Positions 52,350-61,553 of a stretch of 64,000 bases of DNA are shown here, one piece after another. Positions within the stretch are counted from its first letter, which is position 1; each line of letters opens with the position of its first letter. The stretch lies in contig JBGGMV010000009.1 of NCBI GenBank assembly GCA_041287865.1, forward strand, positions 45,457 through 109,456. The letters run 5' to 3'. Both the position numbers and the translations under genes were made by a program. The notes under the pieces were generated by a model that saw only the letters and a list, made by a program, of their open reading frames with translations, did not search any database and was not told the DNA's origin. The stretch comes from JAPWJZ01 sp041287865. Lineage in GTDB: Bacteria; Pseudomonadota; Alphaproteobacteria; Micavibrionales; UBA2020.

Positions 52350-52819
52350 CACGTTTTATTCTGGCCATCGCGCTGATGCTGATGGTATCGCCCGCTTTTG
52401 CGCAGGAACAGGCCGCGCCCATCATCCCGAAAAAGCCCGAAGTGCCGTTCCGCGAGGACGCGGGCCTGATCTCGGCCGAATATTACCTCTCGGTCGGCAA
52501 ATATTCGCAAGCATTGAGCGTGCTGGCGGGCGTGCTGGAACGCCATCCGGGCAGCGCCGATGCCTATACCTACCGCGGCCTTGCCTACCAGCAGCTTGGC
52601 GACCTGAAAAAAGCGCGCGACAATTATAACCGCGCGGTGACGCTGAACCCGACGCACCTTGGCGCGAACAAGTATCTTGCCTCCATGTTCCTCAACGACG
52701 GCGAGCTTGACCGCGCGGTGGAGCAGATGCAGGTGATCCGCCTTGCCTGCGGCACGCTGGAATGCCAGGAACTGGACGAATTGCAGCTCGAGATCAATAA
52801 ATTCAGGGCGAAGCAGTAG
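52346..52819 (+). CDS. Exported TPR protein
   Basis: 157 aa. Signal peptide (1-19, MLMVSPAFA/QEQ), then about two tetratricopeptide repeats (about 48-125; ADAYTYRGLAYQQLGDLKKA, HLGANKYLASMFLNDGELDR). A pair of Cys near the C-terminus may form a disulfide. Periplasmic scaffold protein of unknown partner, coupled to the acylphosphatase gene. 17-base convergent overlap with the next gene. Confidence 0.85.
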   Translation: MTRFILAIALMLMVSPAFAQEQAAPIIPKKPEVPFREDAGLISAEYYLSVGKYSQALSVLAGVLERHPGSADAYTYRGLAYQQLGDLKKARDNYNRAVTLNPTHLGANKYLASMFLNDGELDRAVEQMQVIRLACGTLECQELDELQLEINKFRAKQ

Positions 52820-53687
52820 GGCCTTTTGGCTTGAAGGGCTTTGGTTTCAGCGTCTCGCAATAAGCCGCGAAGTCGCGCACGATATCCTTCAAATCTTCCT
52901 TAAGCTTCACTGCGCCCGCCGTAAATTCCAGCGTTTCCTCATCCATGTAAAGCGCGCGGTTCAGCTCCAGCTGGATACTGTGCACGCCTTTCGCGGGATT
53001 GCCGGTGCGGCGGATAATTTCCGCGCCGCTGAAGCCTTTCACGTCGATGCCGACCGTATAGCCCTTGGCCTCGAACAATTCCTTCAATTTCTGCACAATC
53101 GCCGGATCGCAGGACGTCCCGCCCCGCGTGCCAAGCGCAACATCGAAAGGATTTTTTGCCTTGCCGCGCTGCGTGAGCGAGGGCATGGAATGGCAGTTGA
53201 GATGCACCGCCAGCCCCTCCCGCGCCTGTGTTTTATCCACCAGCGCGTCCAGCGCGTCATGATAGGGCTTGTGCTTTGCCGCCACGCGGTTGAAGACTTC
53301 CGATAGTTTCAGCGGCCTGTCGTAAACATCATGCGATGATCGTGGCGTGCAGCGGGCGCGCACAAGGCCGCTTTCGGCGGGAATATATTCCTGCTCGCCT
53401 TCCTTCAGAAATTTCTCCGTCACAGTATCGCGGCGGTTAGGGTCGACGTAAGAACGGGGGAATTCCGCCTGCAGCAGCGGCACGCCCAGCGCCGGCAGAA
53501 AATCGTAGAGCCTGTCGAGGAAGCGATCCTCCGCCTTCTCCAGTTCATGGCGCGGGCAGGCCTGGCCGAAATCGGCGGGATAGTCGCGCCCCGAATGCGG
53601 GCTGTCGGCGATCAGGCAGCCGCGCGGCGCAACGGGCACGCGCAGGCTAAAGACCTTGTCGGTGTGTGTTTCATCTTTCGGTGACAT
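52803..53687 (-). CDS. N-formylglutamate amidohydrolase family protein
   Basis: 294 aa zinc hydrolase. Family landmarks: IADSPHSGRDYP (about 26-37), SYVDPNR (about 79-85), VHLNCHSMP (about 161-169) and a C-terminal IQLELNRALYMDE (about 243-255). Enzymes of this family remove formyl or acyl groups from glutamate and related amides in histidine degradation or other pathways; no hut genes are nearby, so the substrate is open. The C-terminus is Lys/Pro-rich. Confidence 0.88.
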   Translation of the reverse strand: MSPKDETHTDKVFSLRVPVAPRGCLIADSPHSGRDYPADFGQACPRHELEKAEDRFLDRLYDFLPALGVPLLQAEFPRSYVDPNRRDTVTEKFLKEGEQEYIPAESGLVRARCTPRSSHDVYDRPLKLSEVFNRVAAKHKPYHDALDALVDKTQAREGLAVHLNCHSMPSLTQRGKAKNPFDVALGTRGGTSCDPAIVQKLKELFEAKGYTVGIDVKGFSGAEIIRRTGNPAKGVHSIQLELNRALYMDEETLEFTAGAVKLKEDLKDIVRDFAAYCETLKPKPFKPKGPTASP

Positions 53688-53730
53688 ACCGCATCATGAA
53701 AGCCGCGGCGGGCTTCGGCAAGGGGGAATC

Positions 53731-54288
53731 TTATGCTTTGGGGCCGAATTTCAGCGGCGCGCGCACGGATACAGGTGCCGGCAGCGTGACGACACCCTCC
53801 GTCACGGCCTTCATTTCAGTCTCCCAGTCCGCCCTCAGTTTGCTGAGGTATGCCGCCACCTGTTCGGCCTGCCGCTCCAGCAGCACGGCCTTGACCGCAT
53901 CGCCCGGCCCGTTCCAGAGGTAGTCCATGGGCTTTTTGCCCCGGTGGTTGGTGATGAAGGCGTCCGCGCCATGGCGGCAGAGCGCCTTGACGATGTCGAG
54001 CCGCCCGGGCCCGCCCTCGCAGGCGGCCATCAGCGGCGGCCAGTGCGATGCATTGGCATCGGGATTGGCGCCGTTTTCAAGCAGCCATTCGACGATGGCC
54101 AGCTTGCGCTCGCTGCCCGCCGCATCCACCAGCGCCGTATGGCCGTTCCCCGTATGCGCATTGACGTCGACGCCTTCGGCGATGATGGCCTTCACCGCGT
54201 CGAGATTATTGTACTCCACGGCGTCGCGCAGGCGCTTGTAACCCTCGCTGTTGAAAGCACTGGAAAGATTTTTGTCTGCAACGTCCAT
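53731..54288 (-). CDS. Ankyrin-repeat protein with the shared PL tail
   Basis: 185 aa, about three to four ankyrin repeats (about 10-130; NGHTALVDAAGSERKLAIVE, SHWPPLMAACEGGPGRLDI, NHRGKKPMDYLWNG). A helix and the C-terminal tail VSVRAPLKFGPKA follow. No signal peptide. Monocistronic by position. Confidence 0.86.
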   Translation of the reverse strand: MDVADKNLSSAFNSEGYKRLRDAVEYNNLDAVKAIIAEGVDVNAHTGNGHTALVDAAGSERKLAIVEWLLENGANPDANASHWPPLMAACEGGPGRLDIVKALCRHGADAFITNHRGKKPMDYLWNGPGDAVKAVLLERQAEQVAAYLSKLRADWETEMKAVTEGVVTLPAPVSVRAPLKFGPKA

Positions 54289-54469
54289 GCTGCGCCCTGT
54301 AAAAATAGCTGCGGTACTATAACACCATGATTTACATAAGGCAAGCAGAAACGGGCATATGACCCTCCAAAATATTACTACTTATCAGCCTGTTGACGGT
54401 TTACTTTTGCCATAACAATTAAACGGGCGTATAGTCGCCCAACGATAAAGCGCCCCCTCGGGAACCCCC

Positions 54470-54652
54470 ATGAAACCGCTGCCGCTGAAAACAAAACAGA
54501 AAATTCACGCCCGGTTGAAGAACAGCAGCCGGATTTTGCGCACCATCTATCTGGCAACCGTGGTCGCGGCGATGCCGGTTGTGCTCTGGAGCAATTACCG
54601 CACCCCGGGCGCGAGCAGCCTTGCGAGCGAAACGCAGGAAGCCGCTTCATGA
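54470..54652 (+). CDS. Small single-pass membrane protein
   Basis: 60 aa: a basic N-terminus (KPLPLKTKQKIHARLKN) followed by one hydrophobic segment (about 24-42). Its stop overlaps the next gene's ATG (ATGA), which supports it being translated. No family recognised; the Shine-Dalgarno sequence is weak. Confidence 0.5.
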   Translation: MKPLPLKTKQKIHARLKNSSRILRTIYLATVVAAMPVVLWSNYRTPGASSLASETQEAAS

Positions 54653-55521
54653 AGATTTCCACGAAAAAGAAAATATTGCCCGCGTTGCTGCCTGTCGCCT
54701 TCACGAGCCTGGCGCTCGCCTTGACAGGCCTTATCGCCAGCATCGGCGGCGCGATTTATTATGATGAAAGCGGCTCTGCCGGCGCACCGCAGCCCCGCGC
54801 CACCGAGGTGCAGGAGGTCGAGAACAGCTTTCAGCATACAAAAGAGCTGAAAGCGGAGTACGAAAAATATGCCAGCCGCCATAAGGCGCAGGCCACGCAA
54901 GCAACGCCCCTCGCGCCGGAAGCGCGGAACGCGCTGGCCGAACAGACGCTGCAGGCGAAATATGCCTATGAAGCCAGCGTCGCGGCGCAGGGCGTGCAGC
55001 TGATGCATGCGCGCCAGCTGTCGATCTCCGAGATCGAGGACGGGGTGAAGCGGCTGGCGAAAGAGAACGGCACGGTGACGCCCGCCTACCTCCACGATAT
55101 CAAGGCGCGGGCGGCGGGCAATTCCGCCATCCACCTCTGCCAGCAGGAAACGGCGGCAACAGCCGCGCCGTCAGCCCAAAGCGCGGAAGCCATCGCCGCC
55201 TGCACGACACGCTACAACAATCACAGCGCCATCTTCATGCTGTGCACGATGGCGGCGATGATCGGCGCGGGCATTGCGCTCAACGTGCTGGAGGGCAGAT
55301 GGAAAGATCAAATCGATGCGGCGGAAAAAGCGGAAAAGCTGCGGCAGGCAGAGGCGCTGAAAGCGCAGAAGGCCCAAGAAGCGCTGGCCGCCAGCAGGCC
55401 CGCCCCGCCGCCACCCCCGCCGCCGGTTTTCGATCCCGCCACGGGGCAGGCGATCACCGTCAAGCCGATCAGGATAAAAGGCGCTACTCCGGCATTTGGC
55501 CGGAGCCTATCTTCGGCGTAA
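54649..55521 (+). CDS. Membrane protein with coiled-coil regions, unknown
   Basis: 290 aa. Membrane segments at about 12-38 and about 198-217; between them an Ala/Gln-rich helical, probably coiled-coil, periplasmic part with two Cys. After the second segment comes a charged helix (EKAEKLRQAEALKAQKAQEA), polyproline, and VKPIRIKGATPAFG near the end. Not recognised. Coupled to the 60-aa membrane gene; overlaps the Sel1 gene by 38 bases. Confidence 0.65.
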   Translation: MKISTKKKILPALLPVAFTSLALALTGLIASIGGAIYYDESGSAGAPQPRATEVQEVENSFQHTKELKAEYEKYASRHKAQATQATPLAPEARNALAEQTLQAKYAYEASVAAQGVQLMHARQLSISEIEDGVKRLAKENGTVTPAYLHDIKARAAGNSAIHLCQQETAATAAPSAQSAEAIAACTTRYNNHSAIFMLCTMAAMIGAGIALNVLEGRWKDQIDAAEKAEKLRQAEALKAQKAQEALAASRPAPPPPPPPVFDPATGQAITVKPIRIKGATPAFGRSLSSA

Positions 55522-56656
55522 CCTGTTCAAGTTCTCCCGGCATCAGGTAGGGTTCGATGGGGTCGCAGATATTGCGGCTGCGGTATTTAGGATTGCGCCC
55601 GGCGATGGCGTACCAGTGGCAGGCCTTCTGGAAGTCCTGCTCGACCAGATCGCCCTTGGCGTAAATCATCGCAAGCTCGAACTCGGCGCGCGCGTTCTCG
55701 GGCGGGCTGCTCGATGTCGCCACCGCGCGATACCATTTGATGCCTTCAGCGGTGTTCTTCTCCAGCCCGTGACCGCCCTTCATGTAAAGATCGGCCAGAT
55801 GCAGCGCGGCAGCGTCATCGGGCATGGGCGATATCGCGTTCTCCATTTTCCCGGTCAGCCTGTACCACTTCACGGCCTTCACGTAATCGACCGGCCCGCA
55901 ACTGCCCTGCTCGTAGATGATCGCAAGGCGCTTCGCCGCCTCCATCCCCGAAAAAGCATCGGCGTTATAGGCTTCTGCCAAGACCTTGTAGGCTTCGGCG
56001 GCGGCGGTCGATTTTTCGTACCATTGCATCGCCCGCGTGCAATCGGCCGCGACGCCCCTGCCCTGCTCGTAAAACAGGCCTGTCTTGAACTGCCCGCGCG
56101 CGCTGCCCTGCTCCGCCGCGCGGTTATACCAGTAGAAAGCTTCCTTTGCATCGGGGCGCGGATCGTCGTTGCGGCCGGTCTCGTAAAAAGAACCCAGCGT
56201 CAGCTGCGCCTCTATATCGCCCGCGCCGCCCTTGGCCTGCAATTTGCGCAGGTTGCCGGGCCCCGTGCAGGTGCCGGGGCCGTCGCTGTCGAAATAATAC
56301 TTGTCGGCGGCATAGCAGCGGCAGCCGCCCTCGCCCTCGTTTTCCAGCGCCTCGCTCTGGTCGAAACGGTCGTCGCCGCCGCAGCAGTAATAATAGCATT
56401 CGGATTCTTTGCGGCACTGCGCATCGCAGGTGTTATGCCATTTGCGCGCGCGATGCTTGTAATAAAAATCGGTGCGTTGCTCCGTCGCCTGTCCCGGCGC
56501 GTAGGTTTTGTCAGGCGTCCAGCACAGATAAGGCACAGAAGGGCTGCAGCCGCGGTTGGAAAAATAAACCGCGAACAGCGCTAGCAGGCAGACGATCGCC
56601 GCAAGACGGATATGTTTTTTATACTTTTCCACGCGCACCGCCCGCAGTTCCGGCAA
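55484..56656 (-). CDS. Membrane-anchored Sel1-repeat protein
   Basis: 390 aa. One N-terminal membrane segment (about 16-32) places the rest outside the cytoplasm. A Cys-rich region follows (about 75-130; CDAQCRKESECYYYCCGG, CRCYAADKYYF), then about five Sel1/TPR-like repeats (about 145-365; AQLTLGSFYETGRNDDPRPD, GQFKTGLFYEQGRGVAADC, FELAMIYAKGDLVEQDFQKA). The Cys-rich insert is unusual and suggests disulfide-stabilised binding. Function unknown. Confidence 0.82.
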   Translation of the reverse strand: MPELRAVRVEKYKKHIRLAAIVCLLALFAVYFSNRGCSPSVPYLCWTPDKTYAPGQATEQRTDFYYKHRARKWHNTCDAQCRKESECYYYCCGGDDRFDQSEALENEGEGGCRCYAADKYYFDSDGPGTCTGPGNLRKLQAKGGAGDIEAQLTLGSFYETGRNDDPRPDAKEAFYWYNRAAEQGSARGQFKTGLFYEQGRGVAADCTRAMQWYEKSTAAAEAYKVLAEAYNADAFSGMEAAKRLAIIYEQGSCGPVDYVKAVKWYRLTGKMENAISPMPDDAAALHLADLYMKGGHGLEKNTAEGIKWYRAVATSSSPPENARAEFELAMIYAKGDLVEQDFQKACHWYAIAGRNPKYRSRNICDPIEPYLMPGELEQVTPKIGSGQMPE

Positions 56657-56721
56657 GCTCTGCCAATACCTCGGATTATAAGGCGCGGCCTGAAGGACAG
56701 CAACAGGCTGCTATCCCGTCC

Positions 56722-57330
56722 TTAGCGGCCCGGCGCGCGCGGCTTCTTAGCCTTGCCGCGCCATTCGGCGGGCACGGGGTCAACGCCCAGCCTGCCGGTG
56801 AAACAGACATAGGGGCCCAGTTCCGCCGCCAATTTCGGCTGCGCGGTTGCACGCGCGAGATCGACAGCGGATTTTCCAGCGTCATCCTTGATGCCGGGAT
56901 CAGCGCCATGGCCGATCAGGAAACCCGCCAGTGCTGTGTCTTTCTGCGAGACGGCATAGTGCAGCGCCGTCCAGCCGCCGGTGTCGGAATCAACGCTGGT
57001 TTCGCGCTTGTTCACATCCGCACCGTTTTCGACCAGCATGCGGGCGGTGACGGCATCGCAGGAATTGAGCGCTTCGTGCAGCGCGGTCATGCCGCGCGCA
57101 GCATCGGGAACAGCGTTGACGTCGGCGTGGAATTCCTCCACCAGCACGCGGGCGGCTTCCTGCTGGCAGGAGTTGCAGGCGCGGTGCAGCGCCTCGACCA
57201 GATAGGGCTCGCGCGGGTCGACCAGAAAGGGATAGCGGCTGGCAAGCGCGCGCAGCGTATCGACCTCGTCCTGCCAGGCGGCGGTTTTGAAGTCGTCGAC
57301 GATATCGGCCTTATCGGGGGCTTTTGCCAT
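56722..57330 (-). CDS. Ankyrin-repeat protein
   Basis: 202 aa; three to four ankyrin repeats (about 25-165; LVEALHRACNSCQQEAARVL, ARGMTALHEALNSCDAVTAR, GGWTALHYAVSQKDTALAGF). The C-terminus is basic (RGKAKKPRAPGR) and lacks the PL tail of three other ankyrin proteins here. GGAGA precedes the ATG. Confidence 0.85.
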   Translation of the reverse strand: MAKAPDKADIVDDFKTAAWQDEVDTLRALASRYPFLVDPREPYLVEALHRACNSCQQEAARVLVEEFHADVNAVPDAARGMTALHEALNSCDAVTARMLVENGADVNKRETSVDSDTGGWTALHYAVSQKDTALAGFLIGHGADPGIKDDAGKSAVDLARATAQPKLAAELGPYVCFTGRLGVDPVPAEWRGKAKKPRAPGR

Positions 57331-57411
57331 GGAGATTCTCCTTATGGCACCGAAACCTAAAGCATTGTCGTTTTATGTCAATAGAAATTACGGTGCTATA
57401 TTACCGAGTCT

Positions 57412-57657
57412 TTACCCGCCCAATTTGCGCCCCAGCGCCAGCAGGCCATAGCCGATACCCGCCGTAATCCCGCCCAGCAGCACCACAAGGCCCAGCACCC
57501 AGATAATCTCCCAGCCCTCCGCGCGGCCGTGATTGAGGTCTTCGACAAAGGCATAGCCGTTCACGGCGAGGGCGAAGAGCGCGCCCAGCGCGGCAAGGCC
57601 CATCAGGCCATAGCCGGCGTAAACGAAAATCTTGCCGATGGTTTGTTTGGCAGCCAT
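57412..57657 (-). CDS. Small two-pass membrane protein
   Basis: 81 aa with hydrophobic segments at about 9-32 and about 49-75, separated by a short polar loop (EDLNHGRAEGWE). No family recognised. Confidence 0.55.
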   Translation of the reverse strand: MAAKQTIGKIFVYAGYGLMGLAALGALFALAVNGYAFVEDLNHGRAEGWEIIWVLGLVVLLGGITAGIGYGLLALGRKLGG

Positions 57658-57738
57658 GGTTTTCAGCTTTATCTTGGGCCCGCGTATTTACTATTGCTAT
57701 TATATGGCTGGCATCAGGTCAATTGCACAGCACAGGCA

Positions 57739-58668
57739 ATGAAATTACAGCTCCTTCTCCCCGTCGTTCTTGCCGCCCTACTGCTAGCGGCTCCTGCGCG
57801 CGCCGATATGGCCGCCTCCTTCGATATGGAGGAACTGACGCGAGGCTACGCCTTGCCTTGCGACGCGCAGAGGGCGGAGCGGCGGCGCAATATACAGCCG
57901 CCCTATTTCCCCGGCAGGCCCGATTCATTCAAAAACGATATGGCCGCGCTGGTCATTTATTCCCCGCATCTGACAGCAGAGCAACGCCAGAAGGCGGAGC
58001 AACTTTTCGCGGGCGTGCCCTCTTACGCCCTGCCGCTCGTCTGGCGGGGCGGCGGCGTTTATGTTTTCACGCGGCGCGGCATTGTCGAAGCCGTGCCGGC
58101 GCTGGCGGTGGAGAGCGAGTGGTTCGGCGACCTCGGCCTTTACATGGAGGTTGACCGCCGTCTTTACCTGCCCTTTGAAAAGGGCGTGGGGCTGAAACGG
58201 CAGCGCAACGGCGATTTCGCCGCAGAGCGCTGGGTGCCGACAGACCGCGACCAGCCCCGCGCCATCAACCACGAAACCGGCCATATCATCGATGCCATGC
58301 TGGGCCGCTACAGCCGCGGCAGCCGCGCCGCCGACGGCCGGACAAGGCTCAGCAACCGCAGCGATTACATGGATGCCTTCAACAGCGATCTCGCCCGCCT
58401 TACCTCGCAACGCCGACCGATCCCGATCGAAAGGATTAGAAAGCTCGGCTATTACATGCCGCGCAGCTACAAGGGCTTCCGCCTTGGCATACAGGAAGAC
58501 CAGCGCGCCAGGCGCGAAGTCTTCGCCGAGCTCTGGGCCGAAGCCCATGGCCACGACAAGAACAAGCTCTCGGCGGCCTATCCCGATACTTTCAAGGTGG
58601 TAAAAGCATTGGCGGAATTTTTAAAGACGCAGGATGCGGTGGCACCGGTGAAGTGTGAATTCAACTGA
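57739..58668 (+). CDS. Exported HExxH metallopeptidase (lethal-factor-like fold suspected)
   Basis: 309 aa. Signal peptide (1-22, APARA/D). Zinc site INHETGHIIDAML (about 176-188) and a downstream REVFAELWAEAHG (about 258-270) that supplies the third ligand, an arrangement typical of anthrax-lethal-factor-related peptidases. Start at 57739 because the signal peptide begins there. Secreted or periplasmic protease of unknown target. Confidence 0.72.
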   Translation: MKLQLLLPVVLAALLLAAPARADMAASFDMEELTRGYALPCDAQRAERRRNIQPPYFPGRPDSFKNDMAALVIYSPHLTAEQRQKAEQLFAGVPSYALPLVWRGGGVYVFTRRGIVEAVPALAVESEWFGDLGLYMEVDRRLYLPFEKGVGLKRQRNGDFAAERWVPTDRDQPRAINHETGHIIDAMLGRYSRGSRAADGRTRLSNRSDYMDAFNSDLARLTSQRRPIPIERIRKLGYYMPRSYKGFRLGIQEDQRARREVFAELWAEAHGHDKNKLSAAYPDTFKVVKALAEFLKTQDAVAPVKCEFN

Positions 58669-58707
58669 CCGGAAAACTCACCACGCTAGCGATGAAGTTA
58701 TAATTCT

Positions 58708-59358
58708 TCAACCTTCCGGGGGCTCTACATAGGCAGTACAAAAGTCTTCATCGTAGAAGCGCAGCCGCCATATGGAGGATGACTGATCCTCAACTATCGC
58801 ATATTGGGCTTGAAAGCAGCCGCCCCCGCTTTCCAGCCATCTGCCGAAGCGTTCAAAAATTGCCTTAACGTCCGGACTCAGTTCATTACGTTGTTCCACC
58901 AATACCACTGTTATTTGAGCTGTCGGAGGCAGTACATTTTTAGTCACATGCCAATGCAGGCCCCGTACAATTTTTTTTACCACTATATTAACAGGTACAG
59001 CTTCAATCTTAGCAGGATGCCCCATTTCCCCCTGACCGTACGGAGCCAAGTGGACGGAAGTATTCTCTAAAAAAGACCGCCCCATTTTCTGATTTTTTCT
59101 GACGGTACCTCTTACGCTATTCCAAAGCGCAGGCCTCTCGTATCCGAAATACAAGCCTAAAATTGCCTTAAATTTCTCGTCAAAGTCTTTTGTACCATGA
59201 TTACATTCTTTGCACGAAGGAACGGTTATTAAGTCGTCTGTCTTGTCCACAAATATAGATTGAGGCGGAATATGCTCCCTGCTTATGTATCTATATCCGG
59301 TATGTTGAGACTGTCTCTCACCGCAAAGTGGGCATAATAGCTTCGCATCGAAAGCCAT
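58708..59358 (-). CDS. HNH-like zinc-finger protein, putative endonuclease
   Basis: 216 aa. CPLCG (about 9-13), then SREHIPPQSIF (about 26-36) and VPSCKECNHGTKDFDEKFK (about 46-64) give the two CxxC pairs and the His/Asn pattern of an HNH-type finger. The rest matches nothing I know. The DNA is visibly more AT-rich than its neighbours and codon choice differs, a sign of recent acquisition. Six bases separate it from the next gene upstream. Confidence 0.65.
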   Translation of the reverse strand: MAFDAKLLCPLCGERQSQHTGYRYISREHIPPQSIFVDKTDDLITVPSCKECNHGTKDFDEKFKAILGLYFGYERPALWNSVRGTVRKNQKMGRSFLENTSVHLAPYGQGEMGHPAKIEAVPVNIVVKKIVRGLHWHVTKNVLPPTAQITVVLVEQRNELSPDVKAIFERFGRWLESGGGCFQAQYAIVEDQSSSIWRLRFYDEDFCTAYVEPPEG

Positions 59359-59364
59359 TTTAAG

Positions 59365-59847
59365 CTACTCTGCGCTGCCTGTTTTCAATGACGAAATGTC
59401 GACACCATTCGCAATAAGACGCTTTTGCGCTGCCGCCACGACCTCCTGCGGAAATTTATCCGCGTGTTTTACGACTACGGCTTCAGCCGTATATTGAGGC
59501 ATTTTATTCTCGACCAGTAATGTAAAGCCCTGCGTGGCCGTTTTAGACATCGCCCAGTCCTCAAGGCACTTTTGAACACCGTGACGCGCGAGCTTTTGTC
59601 TTGTCCTGCTCGCGGGAGTTTTACGATCGTTCTTTTCCGTCAACAGGGATTCATAGGCCGCAAGCATGGCGTAAAAATCCTGATAGAGCGGCTCTGAATA
59701 GTCTTTACCCCCCACCTCGCAAAACCGCCTGAATGCCACCCAGTAAACATCCATCCGGTTTTTGGATTTCGCATTATCCATGACTGTTCTGATTTCGTCT
59801 GGATCGGTTAATTTTGAAATAAAAGGAGGGATAGCGTCCGGTGTCAT
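59365..59847 (-). CDS. Unknown helical protein paired with the HNH gene
   Basis: 160 aa, mostly helical. A basic segment (KTPASRTRQKLARHGVQKCL, about 76-95) could bind nucleic acid. I have no firm family name. It shares the lower-GC character of the HNH gene and is co-oriented with a 6-base gap, so the two are probably one transferred cassette. Confidence 0.65.
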   Translation of the reverse strand: MTPDAIPPFISKLTDPDEIRTVMDNAKSKNRMDVYWVAFRRFCEVGGKDYSEPLYQDFYAMLAAYESLLTEKNDRKTPASRTRQKLARHGVQKCLEDWAMSKTATQGFTLLVENKMPQYTAEAVVVKHADKFPQEVVAAAQKRLIANGVDISSLKTGSAE

Positions 59848-59900
59848 AAAGGCGCTCGCTTTTAAAAATGTAAAAGTCAGCTTAATAGGCGTCTTGAAAC

Positions 59901-61376
59901 TTACCCAGCCATCTTGCTGATCGTATTCGTGGTCGAGAAACCTTCTTCCATCTCGGCGCGGACGACTTTGCCGCCCCAGGAGGTGATAAGGTCGTAGCCG
60001 ACGACTTCTTCCAGTTTGTACTGGCCGCCCTTGACCAACACGTCGGGCCGGATGGCCTTCAGCAGCTCGATCGGCGTGTCTTCGTCGAAGATCACAACGG
60101 CATCGACCATTTCCATGGCCGACAGGATGGCGGCGCGTGCGGTTTCATCCTGCACGGGGCGTGTCGGCCCCTTCAGGCGTTTGACCGATGCGTCGCTGTT
60201 GATGGCGACGACAAGGTAATCGCAAGCGGCCTTGGACTGGCGCAGCGTGGCGACGTGCCCCGGGTGCAGCAGGTCGAAGCAGCCGTTGGTGAAGCCGACC
60301 TTGAACCCGCGGTTGCGCCAGCGCTCGGCCTGTTCGCCTGCGCCTTCTTTCGTTGTCAGTTTCGTCTTGCGGGCATAGGCGTTCTTTTCCATCGCATAGC
60401 CGCTCGACAGAACCTTTTCGATTTCATCGGGGCGGGCGGTGGCCGTGCCGGGTTTGCCGACCACGATGCCAGCGGCGATGTTGGCAAGCAGGGCTGCGCT
60501 GCGCAGCGTCACGCCGGCGGAGATGGCGGCGGCGAAGGTGGCGATGACGGTATCACCTGCGCCGGAAACGTCATAGACCTCGCGCACGTTGGCGGGGATA
60601 TGGATGGGTTCGGCGTCGGCCGTGATCAGGCTCATGCCGTCCTTGCTGCGCGTGGCCAGCACCGCGCCAATGCCGGAGCCGACGATGACCTTCATCGCGG
60701 CGGCGCGCGTTTCTTCGTCCGTCGCGGCCTTCATGCCGGTGGCGGTTTCAAGTTCTTTGCGGTTGGGCGTGATGATGGTGGCGCCCTTGTAGCGGGTAAA
60801 GTCGAGGCCCTTGGGGTCGACGATCACGGGCTTGCCGTGGCGCTTGGCCAGCGTGATGGTCTCCGACACGATGCGGTCGGTCAGCAGGCCTTTTTTATAG
60901 TCGGACAGAATGACGGCGCCGACGGTGGCAATAATCTTTTCTACAGCCGCAATAATCTTGCTCTCTGCCGCGGCCGAAACGGGGATGCTTTTCTCGCGGT
61001 CGACGCGCAGCATCTGCTGCCCGCCGCAGACGAAGCGGCTTTTGACCGTCGTGGAACGGTCGTCGAGGGCCTCCAGATGCGCTTCTACGCCCAGCTCGGC
61101 CAGCAGTCGCGCGACATCCGCGCCGGCGCTGTCCTGCCCTACACCCGCCACCAGAACGGCCTTTGCGCCAAGGGCGGCGATATTGGCGACCACGTTGCCT
61201 GCGCCGCCCAGCATCGCCTTCTCCCGCTCGACCAAAAGGACGGGAATCGGGGCTTCGGGGGAAATTCTTTCGATGGCGCCATAGACGAACCTGTCCAGCA
61301 TGACGTCGCCAAGGCAGAGAACGCGGGTTCCGGCCAGTTTGGTGAGGTCGCTAAAAAGTGCTGAGTTTTCAGTCAT
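59901..61376 (-). CDS. hldE: Bifunctional heptose 7-phosphate kinase / heptose 1-phosphate adenylyltransferase
   Basis: 491 aa. The PfkB-type kinase (about 10-320) shows GGAGNVVANIAALGA, ITPNRKELE and DVSGAGDTVIATFAAAI. The cytidylyltransferase-type domain (about 350-490) shows FTNGCFDLLHPGH, then a DxxVKGGQY-like segment. It makes ADP-heptose precursors for the LPS inner core. ATG at 61376 preferred over the upstream TTG at 61397; neither has a good ribosome-binding site. Confidence 0.93.
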   Translation of the reverse strand: MTENSALFSDLTKLAGTRVLCLGDVMLDRFVYGAIERISPEAPIPVLLVEREKAMLGGAGNVVANIAALGAKAVLVAGVGQDSAGADVARLLAELGVEAHLEALDDRSTTVKSRFVCGGQQMLRVDREKSIPVSAAAESKIIAAVEKIIATVGAVILSDYKKGLLTDRIVSETITLAKRHGKPVIVDPKGLDFTRYKGATIITPNRKELETATGMKAATDEETRAAAMKVIVGSGIGAVLATRSKDGMSLITADAEPIHIPANVREVYDVSGAGDTVIATFAAAISAGVTLRSAALLANIAAGIVVGKPGTATARPDEIEKVLSSGYAMEKNAYARKTKLTTKEGAGEQAERWRNRGFKVGFTNGCFDLLHPGHVATLRQSKAACDYLVVAINSDASVKRLKGPTRPVQDETARAAILSAMEMVDAVVIFDEDTPIELLKAIRPDVLVKGGQYKLEEVVGYDLITSWGGKVVRAEMEEGFSTTNTISKMAG

Positions 61377-61553
61377 ATGGAAATACCGAGCTGCCAATAT
61401 TGGAGCTTCGGTGTTATCATAATATTACAAGCTTCTCAAGGCTTAAAAAAGTTCCACCCCCCCGGGGGCATTTTCACCGATTATTAACCGCCTTCCGCGT
61501 AATATAGGAATGTCTTATGGAACTTATTCCGTTACGGGCAAAAAGGGTAATTA

